From assembly GCA_964473735.1 (NCBI GenBank), contig CAYYQD010000004.1, forward strand, positions 1-59,933: a stretch of DNA of 59,933 nt, written 5' to 3'. This document shows, in pieces, positions 43,030 through 50,991 of this stretch. Position numbers and translations under genes: made by a program. The first letter of the stretch is position 1; every line of letters begins with the position of its first letter. The notes beneath the pieces were generated by a model. It worked only from the letters and a program-made list of their open reading frames with translations, made no database searches and was not told where the DNA came from. Source of the stretch: JAADCS01 sp964473735. Its GTDB lineage: Bacteria > Hydrothermota > Hydrothermia > LBFQ01.

Positions 43030-44016
43030 TTATCTTACGATCACGCGGTAAATCCTCCCCTTAGAGCGTACGAAGAACACACCGGAGTATCGGAACGTGT
43101 AAGATCCGCTGAAAGTGGCGACCGTACGGCCGGAGGCATCATAAACTACCCCCTCCCGGGCATATACGGTCCTGCCCACGATACTCAGAGATTCGGTTCC
43201 GTACGGTGCCTCGGATACCCCGGTACCTACGGGACGCACGAACAGGATGGCCGTACCGCTGTCTGGGACGTGGCCCGAGGGGATGGCGTCATAAACGTAC
43301 TGGAGGTACCAGTCGGGATTAACCCCGGTGGCGGCGGTTGAGTCCTGTATTCCTATCGTAGCGTTATCGTAGTAAATGCGTGAGTTGTACTGGAGCTTTA
43401 TGTTGCCGTTGTCGTAGAAAACGACCTCAAAGTTCATGGGGATGGAGTACATACCCCTTACCGGTACGTTGTAGTACTGTACCACGGCACACGCACCGCT
43501 ATAACCGTCGGGACAGGAGGGGAAGGACTGGAAGTACATTCCACCCGTACTGTAGGCCGACGGGTCAAGGTCGTCCCACATCACGAACACCGCACCTATG
43601 CTATCTCTGGGGTAAGGGAGGGAGTCGTTTGTAAAGGAGAGTATGTTCCCGGTACCCTCTAACAGTACCCCTCCGTTGGAGCATACGGAGACCGAGTCTA
43701 TACTCTGGTCGTAAAAGGGAAAGGGAAATCCGAGGTAAAACAACGTAGAGCTGTCAGCCCCCGAGCACCAGTCGTCATCGGCATCCATGAAAACTCCGGT
43801 AGAAGTTATATCAACGTAGTTGAAAGTGACCCCGGTATCTCCGTCCTGTGTAGATAGGTAGATATATCCGTAGCCGTCTGGACCTCCGCTCGGGAGTTTA
43901 AGGTCCGTGCTACCATCCGTACGTACGGACGCGACAGGTTCAACCCTGGAGCCTCCCTTTACCGACGGGATGGCATCCGAACCCTCTAAACCTATAAATG
44001 CTAAAAGTACCATCAT
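43030..44016 (-). CDS. Secreted protein with T9SS-like sorting tail
   Basis: 328 residues, not a known enzyme. The core DDWCSGADSS, FPFPFYDQSID, VCSNGGVLLEG, FVMWDDLDPS, and NIKLQYNSRIYYDNATIGIQD has the look of an exported beta-sandwich (nidogen-like) domain with four Cys likely paired outside the cell. Hydrophobic start MMVLLAFIGL. The end (VVYDASGRTV, SGVFFVRSKG, YRVIVR) is a sorting tail. TATAAT (44026-44031) ends 9 bases before the ATG. Confidence 0.65.
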   Translation of the reverse strand: MMVLLAFIGLEGSDAIPSVKGGSRVEPVASVRTDGSTDLKLPSGGPDGYGYIYLSTQDGDTGVTFNYVDITSTGVFMDADDDWCSGADSSTLFYLGFPFPFYDQSIDSVSVCSNGGVLLEGTGNILSFTNDSLPYPRDSIGAVFVMWDDLDPSAYSTGGMYFQSFPSCPDGYSGACAVVQYYNVPVRGMYSIPMNFEVVFYDNGNIKLQYNSRIYYDNATIGIQDSTAATGVNPDWYLQYVYDAIPSGHVPDSGTAILFVRPVGTGVSEAPYGTESLSIVGRTVYAREGVVYDASGRTVATFSGSYTFRYSGVFFVRSKGRIYRVIVR

Positions 44017-44025
44017 GAGCGCCCC

Positions 44026-44031
44026 ATTATA
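44026..44031 (-). promoter_or_regulatory. -10 box, leaderless
   Basis: TATAAT, 9 bases before the secreted-protein ATG 44016. Confidence 0.6.
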
Positions 44032-44162
44032 GGGCTGAAATGGGAAAATTGTGAAATTATTTTAAATCACGATCGCCACTTTTTAAAATCGTGTATCGTC
44101 GTTATCTGCTCCACGGCCGTAATGGAATCGTGCCGATGGTGGGTACGGGATTGGGCGGGAGA

Positions 44163-44200
44163 GGTGCCGCTTCCGTCAGCTTTACGTCCGAAATGGTACC
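44163..44200 (-). repeat. 38-bp intergenic element, degenerate copy 4
   Basis: On the minus strand: GGTACCATT, 20-base core TCGGACGTAAAGCTGACGGA, AGCGGCACC. Same arm and core lengths as copies 1-3. The rest of the gap 44017-44302 holds an AT-rich stretch with a CACGAT/ATCGTG pair at 44068-44093 and no gene. Confidence 0.5.
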
Positions 44201-44291
44201 TCCGCACCGTAATATTCCCACATCGTAAAGAGGGGATGCCGGTTATCAGCTACGGTATCCGTTAGGCCCCATGCGGGGGGCGTTCCAGCGG

Positions 44292-44297
44292 TAAAAT
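44292..44297 (+). promoter_or_regulatory. -10 box, leaderless
   Basis: TAAAAT, 5 bases before the polX GTG. Confidence 0.6.
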
Positions 44298-44302
44298 TCA
44301 GA

Positions 44303-46039
44303 GTGAGAAAGAACGAAGAGGTAGCGGAGATACTGGATCGGCTGGCGGATGCCCTTGAGTTCTTAGGGGAGATCCCCTACAAGGTCAGGGCCTACCGAAA
44401 AGCCGCCCGTGTGATAGAGGGTTACCCCGAGGACATAGAGGACCTGTACAGAAGGCGGGGGCTTGAGGGACTCAAGGACCTCCCCGGAGTGGGAGAGAGG
44501 ATAGCAAAGAAGATAGCCGAGTACCTTGAGACGGGCAGGATGAGTAAGTACGACGAGGTGATGGCACGGGTACCCAAGGACCTCATAGACCTCCTCACGA
44601 TTCCCGGTATAGGCCCGAGGACGTTGAAGGTGGCCTACGAAAAGCTGGGAGTTCGCACTAAGGAGGACTTCCGCAGAGTCTTAGAGGACGGCTCTCTGGC
44701 GAGGCTTCCCGGATTCGGCCCAAAGAAGGTGGATAACATAAAGAGGGCCTTAATGCTCCACGAAAGGATGGCCGGTCGTATACCCCTCGGCCTCGCCTAC
44801 CCCATAGTCCAGCACGTAGTAGAGGAGCTCAAGGGGATCCCGGAAGTTCTGGAGATACACCCGGCAGGGTCCTTCCGTCGCATGAAGGAGACCGTTGGGG
44901 ATATAGACGTACTCGTCTCGGCAGACCCCCTAAATGGTCGCGAGATAATAGAGAGGTTCGTGAGCCTGCCGGAGGTGGTTCAGGTCTTAGCCGCGGGAGA
45001 CACCAAAGGATCCGCCGTATTCGGAAGGTATCAGGTGGACCTGCGGGTTATACCGCCGGAGTCCTACGGCGCCGCCCTCCAGTACTTCACGGGAAGCAAA
45101 CAGCACAACATACACCTGCGGACGATAGCGAGGGCCAGGGGACTGAAGATATCAGAGTACGGAGTTTTTAAGGGCAACGAAAAGGTCGCCGGTGAAACCG
45201 AAGAGGAGGTATACGGGGCGGTGGGGATGCTCTGGATACCCCCGGAGATACGGGAGGACAAGGGGGAGATAGAGGCGGCCATGGAGGGCAGGCTTCCGGA
45301 CCTCGTGGATTACACGGACATAAAGGGGGACCTTCACGTCCATAGCCGATATTCTGACGGTACGGCCACCCTGGAGGAGATAGCTCTGGCAGGCCTGAAG
45401 ATGGGATACGAGTACGTGGCCGTATGCGACCACTCCCAGAGCGTGAAGTACGCCGGTGGTCTGGACATAGACACCTTGAGGTATAAGAACAGGGAGATAG
45501 ACCGCATAAACGCCTCGCTGAAGGGTATCCGGCTACTGAAAGGCACGGAGGTGGATATACTGTCCGACGGTTCCCTTGACTACCCGGACGAGGTGTTGGC
45601 CGAGCTGGACTTCGTAATAGCCGCCGTCCACTCCTGGAGAAGGGACGAGGACGTCACGGAACGGATCCTGAAGGCTATGGAGAACCCGTTCGTCCATGCG
45701 ATAGCCCATCCCACGGGAAGACTGATAGGTAAACGGGAGGGGTACAGGGTGGATATGGAGGAGGTCGTGAGAAAGGCGAAGGAGACGGGCACCTTCCTTG
45801 AGATAAACGGCTACTACGAGAGGCTTGACCTCAACGACGTCAACGCCCGATTGGCGAAGGAGAACGGTGTGAAGATAACACTGGGTACGGACACCCACCA
45901 GATAGGTCAGCTCTGGCAGATGAGGTTGGCCGTCGGTACGGCCCGAAGGGGGTGGCTGGAAAAGGGGGACGTTATAAACGTCCTTCCGCTGGAGGATCTA
46001 CTTGGGGTGCTAAGGAAAAAGAGGATGAAATCCGCCTGA
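44303..46039 (+). CDS. polX: DNA polymerase X family protein (PolX) with PHP domain
   Basis: 578 residues. N-terminal 8-kDa-type and HhH regions (LPGVGERIAKKIAEYL, IPGIGPRTLKVAYEKLG), the nucleotidyl-transferase site GSFRRMKETVGDIDVLVSA, then a C-terminal PHP nuclease domain (DLHVHSRYSDG, VCDHSQSVKYA, HPTGR, LGTDTHQ). PolX fills short gaps in repair and its PHP part is a 3'-5' exonuclease or AP endonuclease. GTG start with TAAAAT (44292-44297) ending 5 bases upstream. Confidence 0.93.
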   Translation: MRKNEEVAEILDRLADALEFLGEIPYKVRAYRKAARVIEGYPEDIEDLYRRRGLEGLKDLPGVGERIAKKIAEYLETGRMSKYDEVMARVPKDLIDLLTIPGIGPRTLKVAYEKLGVRTKEDFRRVLEDGSLARLPGFGPKKVDNIKRALMLHERMAGRIPLGLAYPIVQHVVEELKGIPEVLEIHPAGSFRRMKETVGDIDVLVSADPLNGREIIERFVSLPEVVQVLAAGDTKGSAVFGRYQVDLRVIPPESYGAALQYFTGSKQHNIHLRTIARARGLKISEYGVFKGNEKVAGETEEEVYGAVGMLWIPPEIREDKGEIEAAMEGRLPDLVDYTDIKGDLHVHSRYSDGTATLEEIALAGLKMGYEYVAVCDHSQSVKYAGGLDIDTLRYKNREIDRINASLKGIRLLKGTEVDILSDGSLDYPDEVLAELDFVIAAVHSWRRDEDVTERILKAMENPFVHAIAHPTGRLIGKREGYRVDMEEVVRKAKETGTFLEINGYYERLDLNDVNARLAKENGVKITLGTDTHQIGQLWQMRLAVGTARRGWLEKGDVINVLPLEDLLGVLRKKRMKSA

Positions 46040-46067
46040 AACGGGCCTTATCCGTGCCGTACGGCTT

Positions 46068-46073
46068 TACAAT
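46068..46073 (+). promoter_or_regulatory. -10 box, leaderless
   Basis: TACAAT, 5 bases before the AMMECR1 ATG. Confidence 0.5.
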
Positions 46074-46078
46074 TCGTT

Positions 46079-46657
46079 ATGCCCCTGAGTAAAGGGGAGA
46101 AGAGGATCCTGCTGGACGTCGCCCACTCCGCCATATCGCGGGCCTTTAGAGGGGACTTTACACCTCCTCCGCTGGAAGGGATACCCCCGAGTCTGCTGGA
46201 GTACGGGGCGAGCTTCGTCACCCTAACGAAGAACGGACGGCTTAGGGGGTGTATAGGTAGCGTTGAGGCCTACCGCCCCCTGATACTTGACGTGCATTAC
46301 AACGCCTTAGCCGCCGCCTTCCGGGACCCCCGCTTTCCCCCTCTGACCCCTGAGGAGTGGCCCCATACGGAGGTTGAGGTAAGCGTACTTTCCGAGCCTG
46401 AGGTTTTACCCTACGAGGATGTTGAAGACCTTGTACGTAAGTTGCGACCGGACATGGGCCTGATACTGGAACATCCGAACGGGAGGGCAACCTTCCTGCC
46501 CCAGGTCTGGGAGAAGATACCGGATCCCCTTACCTTCCTGACCGAGCTGTCCTACAAGGCCGGCCTCCATCCCTCGGTCTATAACGACCCCCGTACCGTG
46601 GTGAAGTACTACACGGTGGAAAAGTTCACCCGTCGGGACCTTGAAGGTTCAGATTGA
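46079..46657 (+). CDS. amrA: AMMECR1-domain protein (AmmeMemoRadiSam system protein A-like)
   Basis: 192 residues. LRGCIGSVEAYRPL is the family signature; DPRFPPLTPEEWPHTEVEVSVLSEPE and FLPQVWEKIPDPLTFLTELSYKAGL follow. Function unsettled in the family; it often travels with Memo and a radical SAM protein, neither of which is present here. TACAAT (46068-46073) ends 5 bases before the ATG. It overlaps the convergent HPr-kinase-like gene by 9 bases. Confidence 0.88.
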   Translation: MPLSKGEKRILLDVAHSAISRAFRGDFTPPPLEGIPPSLLEYGASFVTLTKNGRLRGCIGSVEAYRPLILDVHYNALAAAFRDPRFPPLTPEEWPHTEVEVSVLSEPEVLPYEDVEDLVRKLRPDMGLILEHPNGRATFLPQVWEKIPDPLTFLTELSYKAGLHPSVYNDPRTVVKYYTVEKFTRRDLEGSD

Positions 46658-47371
46658 ACCCCGCACGAAGTTAAGGACGTCCCTCCAGTCCCTGTAAAGG
46701 GCCCGGTAAGTTTCGGCCGAGGAGAAAACCCCGATTAAGGTTGATAGGGCGGTATCGGAGATGGCCCCGGGATTCAGGAGGTTCTCCATGGCGAACAGGT
46801 AGGCCTCGTACCAGTCCATCCTCTCTATGAGGGTGTCGCCCTCGGGGAGGTACCGGACTATGAACACCCGTTTGAGCGGAACCGGAGGTGAGGGGGAGAG
46901 CGAGGGGATGGAGGGGTCAACCGGTAGCGTAGGGTAGAGGAGACCGTCCCCGATGCCAACGGAGGCCATGTCGTCGGACAGGTAGCGGTACCCGGAACGC
47001 ACGAAACCCCTCAGTACCGTACTCTTTCCCCACGCGTGGTACCCCAAGAACACCGTTCCACCCCCACCGTCCGATACGGCGCTGGCGTGGAAGAGGGCGA
47101 ACCGCTTGGTGTTGGGGCCGTAATAGTTCCTCAAGGCCCGACCGAAGAAGGAGGCCACCTTTAAGGGATTCTCCGGCCTGACGTGTATTACCCCGTTGGT
47201 GGGGAGGAACTCGTTCCTGTGGGACGGGGAGACGCACACGGTGCGCGCGCACTCGCACGGGTAGTACGACGAGATCTCTTTAACCAACTTCAGATGGGGG
47301 GCGAGGGAAGGGGGATGCCGAAGTAGGATGTGGGAGTCGTATATACCTATCCCGAGCTCCATCCTACCCAC
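46649..47371 (-). CDS. HPr kinase-like P-loop protein
   Basis: 240 residues. FALFHASAV, then P-loop GYHAWGKST (110-118), and YLSDDMASV (Asp133-Asp134) follow the order of HPr serine kinase C-terminal domains, as found in HprK and PqqD-associated kinases. HprK proper also has an N-terminal domain and a K3 loop, which I do not see. Predicted ATP-dependent kinase with unknown target. GTG start overlaps the FAH-family gene by 8 bases; third gene of the operon. Confidence 0.65.
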   Translation of the reverse strand: MGRMELGIGIYDSHILLRHPPSLAPHLKLVKEISSYYPCECARTVCVSPSHRNEFLPTNGVIHVRPENPLKVASFFGRALRNYYGPNTKRFALFHASAVSDGGGGTVFLGYHAWGKSTVLRGFVRSGYRYLSDDMASVGIGDGLLYPTLPVDPSIPSLSPSPPVPLKRVFIVRYLPEGDTLIERMDWYEAYLFAMENLLNPGAISDTALSTLIGVFSSAETYRALYRDWRDVLNFVRGSI

Positions 47372-48293
47372 CTATCCTGTTGGTTAGGGTACCGTACCCT
47401 ACCAGCTCAAGGGTTATTACGTCTCCCCTTTTGAGGTACCTTCCTATCTCAACCCCGCAGGACCCCGGTACGGTCCCGGTCCCCATAAGCTCCCCCGGGT
47501 AGAGCGTCTCCTCAAGACCGGCGTAGGCCACCATATCCCGGGGGTGATGTTGCGCTCCCCTCGTCGTGGATTCGGACACCTTCTCGCCGTTTATATACAC
47601 CCTGACGGTCAGACTTTCAAATTCGGTGAGAATCTCCGACGCCGGTATCACGAAGGTGGAGATGGACGTAGCGAAGTTCTTGGCCTTCACCACGGGCCCG
47701 AAGGGACTACCGTAGAACTCCTCTACCTGCATGTCCCGCGCGGTGAAGTCGTTGAGGAGTACGAATCCCCCTATCATACCCTCCGCCTCCTCCGGTGATG
47801 GGTTCCTGCCCCCCCGCACCATCACCAGACCCAGCTCCAGCTCGTAGTCAAGGTAGCGGGTGTAGGAGGGATAGGGAATAACGTCCCCGTCGGTGTAGAA
47901 CTGCAGGTGGTTCCCGACGTAATAGACGGGCCTTTCGTAGAACATCCGGGGAGGTCTAAGGATCCTGTCCGCACCCGGAAGGGACAGAAGACGGTATAGG
48001 AAAGGGCGAAAGGTCCTTATCAGGCCGAGTTTGGCCTGAACGTAGTGCCTCTCCCAGAGCATAAAGTCCCTGAAGGATAGGGGGCGGAAAGGGATAAGGG
48101 GGCGGCCCTTTATAGGCTCAACGTCCTTTAACCCCCTCTCAACCCTCTCTTTAACCCCCTCCCAGTCCCGTAGAAGAGCGAGGAGGTCGTCGGAGTACTG
48201 ACCCAAGCCTAAGATCTCCACGGGTACCCACCCCTCCCCCTTCATTACGGCGACCGACACCCCGTCTTTGAACCTTACCCTACCTAACTTCAC
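47364..48293 (-). CDS. Fumarylacetoacetate hydrolase family protein
   Basis: 309 residues. YELELGLVMVRGG (Glu metal ligands), GFVLLNDFTARDMQ, GPVVKAKNFATS, and the end TGTVPGSCG..GRYLKRGDVITLELVGYGTL are the FAH fold core. Family members cleave C-C bonds or decarboxylate small acids in aromatic or sugar breakdown; the precise substrate cannot be told. GTG start, overlaps the upstream hydrolase by 14 bases. Confidence 0.82.
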   Translation of the reverse strand: MKLGRVRFKDGVSVAVMKGEGWVPVEILGLGQYSDDLLALLRDWEGVKERVERGLKDVEPIKGRPLIPFRPLSFRDFMLWERHYVQAKLGLIRTFRPFLYRLLSLPGADRILRPPRMFYERPVYYVGNHLQFYTDGDVIPYPSYTRYLDYELELGLVMVRGGRNPSPEEAEGMIGGFVLLNDFTARDMQVEEFYGSPFGPVVKAKNFATSISTFVIPASEILTEFESLTVRVYINGEKVSESTTRGAQHHPRDMVAYAGLEETLYPGELMGTGTVPGSCGVEIGRYLKRGDVITLELVGYGTLTNRIGG

Positions 48294-49104
48294 CGAAGAC
48301 CTCCTTTAGGAACTCCCTTAGATGGCGGTTGAACTCCTCCGGATTTTCTATAGGGGAGCTGTGCCCCGCCTCAGGTATCACCACCAACCTACTACCCTCT
48401 ATCGCCCGGTGCATCTGCAGTGCCTCCTCGTACGGCCTCGCCCTGTCCTCCTCTCCCACGACTATCAGGGTGGGAACCTTTATCCTCCCCAGCTCCCGGG
48501 TGAAGTCCGGACGGTTGAATATGGCCCACGCCGTGTGGATCAGGGCATCCCTCCTCCTCCTGTCCCGGGACCACTCCATCCACTTCCTTTCGTACTCCTT
48601 TACGAAGGGTTTGTCCATAGAGTGGGGGGAGAAGAGGGCTCGCTTTATACCGTTGGATACCGCCGAGGGGCCGACCACCCTGAAGGCCATGGCCATCAGA
48701 GACCACACGAGTTTCTTCGTGAGCTTCTCCTTAGTGGCTCCGGTCTCGGCCAGGACCACCCCCCTAACCAGGTCGGGGTTTCTGGCCGCCAGTCTCATCC
48801 CCACGAATCCCCCCATGGACACCCCAACCCACACGCACGGATTCTCTCTACATCCGAAGGCCTTAAGTAGGTCCACGGCGTCCCTGTACAGGTCCTCTAT
48901 ACCGTACCCACACGGTACGGCCTCGCTCCGTCCCTGTCCCCTCCAGTCAAAGGCTACGCACCGGTACTCTCCGGAGAACTCCTCCATCTGATAGCGGAAG
49001 AGCCCGGAATCCAGCAAAAAGCCGTGGGAGAACACCACTGTACGCTCCCCCTCTCCTCTCTCCTCGTAGTAATACTGTGCGCTTCTTACGTTTAAATAAG
49101 GCAC
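48280..49104 (-). CDS. Alpha/beta hydrolase
   Basis: FSHGFLLDSGLF, FDWRGQGRS, nucleophile Ser in VGVSMGGFVG, Asp in VVGEEDRARP, and His in PEAGHSSPIE form a standard serine hydrolase triad with a helical cap. The frame opens at 49143, but TATAAT (49112-49117) overlaps an ATG at 49113 and ends 7 bases before a GTG at 49104, so GTG 49104 (274 residues) is preferred; 49113 is the alternative. First gene of a three-gene operon with FAH-family and HPr-kinase-like proteins. Confidence 0.8.
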   Translation of the reverse strand: MPYLNVRSAQYYYEERGEGERTVVFSHGFLLDSGLFRYQMEEFSGEYRCVAFDWRGQGRSEAVPCGYGIEDLYRDAVDLLKAFGCRENPCVWVGVSMGGFVGMRLAARNPDLVRGVVLAETGATKEKLTKKLVWSLMAMAFRVVGPSAVSNGIKRALFSPHSMDKPFVKEYERKWMEWSRDRRRRDALIHTAWAIFNRPDFTRELGRIKVPTLIVVGEEDRARPYEEALQMHRAIEGSRLVVIPEAGHSSPIENPEEFNRHLREFLKEVFGEVR

Positions 49105-49111
49105 GACCGCC

Positions 49112-49117
49112 ATTATA
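49112..49117 (-). promoter_or_regulatory. -10 box, leaderless
   Basis: TATAAT, 7 bases before GTG 49104; it overlaps the alternative ATG 49113. Confidence 0.55.
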
Positions 49118-49158
49118 GAGGCGATGCCTCCGTTCCGATACACTGCGGCATCCGGAGG

Positions 49159-49164
49159 TAAAAT
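49159..49164 (+). promoter_or_regulatory. -10 box, leaderless
   Basis: TAAAAT, 8 bases before the rmlD GTG. Confidence 0.6.
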
Positions 49165-49172
49165 AACCTCCC

Positions 49173-50003
49173 GTGATAGGTCTCATAGGTTCTACGGGTA
49201 CTCTGGGTAGGGCCCTGAAGGAGCTCCTCCCGATCCTCAAGTTCCACTCCCGGAGGGACTTTGACCTCAGACGCCTGAGGGATGCGGAGAGGTACCTGCG
49301 CGGGTTCTTAAGGGACCTGAAGTTCGTTATAAACGCTGCAGCCTATACGGACGTAGACGGCGCGGAGAGGAACAGGGTGGAGGCTACCCTGGTAAACGCC
49401 GACTTTCCCAAAGTGCTGGCCAGGGTGAGCAGGGATATGGGGGTTAGGCTGGTCCACGTATCCACCGACTACGTCTTTGACGGTAGGGTGGGCTTTTACT
49501 ACGAGGACGACCACCCCCAACCCCTTGGCGTATACGGTAAGAGCAAGCTCCTCGGGGAGAGGTACGTACTTGAGGAGAATCCGGACGCTATAGTTATAAG
49601 GACCTCATGGTTATTCGGGCCCGGGGGCAGGAACTTCTTCAGCAGGCTACCGGCCATGCTCCTCAGGGGTGAGAGGATTCACGCCCACGACCGTCAGGTA
49701 TCCTCCCCGACCTACGCCCCCTTCTTAGCGAGGGTAATATTTGAGATGATAGAGGGAGACGTCCCCGGAGGGATATACCATATAACGGGGAGGACACCCA
49801 TAACCCCCTTTCAGGCCGCCGTACTTCTGGCGGACGACCTCAACTCCCCGTCGGAGATAGTCAGGTACGACCCCGGAACATCCATGGGGATAAGGCCCCG
49901 GGTCTCCGTCCTCCTGTCCTCGCGCTACAGGTACGCTCCCCCCTCCTTCCTGACCTGTATGAGGGACTACGTGGAGAGACTGCGCACCGCTCCTCCGGTG
50001 TAA
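49173..50003 (+). CDS. rmlD: dTDP-4-dehydrorhamnose reductase
   Basis: 276 residues. GSTGTLGRALKELL, NAAAYTDVDGAERN, VSTDYVFDGR, GVYGKSKLLGE (YxxxK) and RTSWLFGPGGRNF are RmlD motifs; it reduces the keto sugar to dTDP-rhamnose with NAD(P)H. It partners with rmlB at 39.7 kb, although rmlA and rmlC are not in the window. GTG start with TAAAAT (49159-49164) ending 8 bases upstream. Confidence 0.9.
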   Translation: MIGLIGSTGTLGRALKELLPILKFHSRRDFDLRRLRDAERYLRGFLRDLKFVINAAAYTDVDGAERNRVEATLVNADFPKVLARVSRDMGVRLVHVSTDYVFDGRVGFYYEDDHPQPLGVYGKSKLLGERYVLEENPDAIVIRTSWLFGPGGRNFFSRLPAMLLRGERIHAHDRQVSSPTYAPFLARVIFEMIEGDVPGGIYHITGRTPITPFQAAVLLADDLNSPSEIVRYDPGTSMGIRPRVSVLLSSRYRYAPPSFLTCMRDYVERLRTAPPV

Positions 50004-50006
50004 AAT
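50001..50006 (+). promoter_or_regulatory. -10 box, leaderless, overlapping a stop codon
   Basis: TAAAAT whose first three bases are the rmlD stop; 7 bases before the isomerase ATG. Confidence 0.6.
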
Positions 50007-50013
50007 CCCCTCC

Positions 50014-50991
50014 ATGATAGAGAACATAAGGAAGTTCCCGGAGATGCTCAGATACACCCCGGAGGTCTCGGGGCGACTTCACGAGTACCGTGGGGGTAAA
50101 ATAGTCGTAATGGGGATGGGAGGATCGGCCGCTGCCGGAGACTTCTTCGCCGACTGGACGGGGTTGGACGTCAGGACGGTGAGGCATTACGACCTTCCCG
50201 CCTTCTACGGTGAGGGAGATACCTTCATCGCCGTGAGCTACTCCGGGAATACGGAGGAGACCCTCTCCGCCTACAGACAGGCCGTGGATAGGGGGATGAC
50301 CGGTTTCGTGATAACTACGGGAGGGAAGTTAGGGGAGATGGCCAAAGCGGACGGGGTGCCGGTTCTGTTCGTCCCCGAGGGGTACCAGCCGAGGGAGGCC
50401 TTCGGGTACCTTCTGAAGGCTCTGGTATTCGGGGCCAAGGAGATGGGGATGGTGTCGGACGAGGCCTACGGAGAGTTTCTCAAGGCGGTTGAATCGCTCC
50501 CCAGGTACGGGGAGGAGCTGGGAGGGGGAGATTCCCCGACGTACGAGGTAGCCAGCCACATATACCGCAGGATCCCCATGATATACTCCGATGCCCACAT
50601 TCACTCCGTCGCCGTCAGGTGGAAGAACCAGATAAACGAGAACTCCAACGCCTTCGCCCACGTTATGCCCTTCCCCGAGCACAACCACAACGAGATAGAG
50701 GGGTTTGACCATCCGGAGTTCTTAGACACCAGAGCGTGGCTCCTCTTCCTGAAGACGGACTACGACCACCCGAGGGTCAGACTGCGCATGGAGATAGTTG
50801 AGGACGTTCTAAGGGACTACGTCCTGGGGTCTTACAGCGTCGTGGCGAAGGGGGAGAGCAGGGTGGAGCAGATGCTGTATCTGGTGTGGTTCGGGGACTT
50901 CGTATCCTACTGGCTCACGGTGGAGTACGGAGGAGACCCCTACAGGATTGACAGAATAAAGAGGTTAAAGGAAACTCTATCCCGCAGATGA
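50014..50991 (+). CDS. Bifunctional phosphoglucose/phosphomannose isomerase-like
   Basis: 325 residues with two SIS folds. MGMGGSAAAGDFF, AVSYSGNTEETLSAY, and the C-terminal part HNHNEIEGFDHPEF match the PGI/PMI family of archaea and thermophiles, which interconverts glucose-6-P or mannose-6-P with fructose-6-P. Its promoter TAAAAT (50001-50006) begins with the TAA stop codon of rmlD and ends 7 bases before the ATG. It overlaps holB by 4 bases. Confidence 0.88.
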   Translation: MIENIRKFPEMLRYTPEVSGRLHEYRGGKIVVMGMGGSAAAGDFFADWTGLDVRTVRHYDLPAFYGEGDTFIAVSYSGNTEETLSAYRQAVDRGMTGFVITTGGKLGEMAKADGVPVLFVPEGYQPREAFGYLLKALVFGAKEMGMVSDEAYGEFLKAVESLPRYGEELGGGDSPTYEVASHIYRRIPMIYSDAHIHSVAVRWKNQINENSNAFAHVMPFPEHNHNEIEGFDHPEFLDTRAWLLFLKTDYDHPRVRLRMEIVEDVLRDYVLGSYSVVAKGESRVEQMLYLVWFGDFVSYWLTVEYGGDPYRIDRIKRLKETLSRR

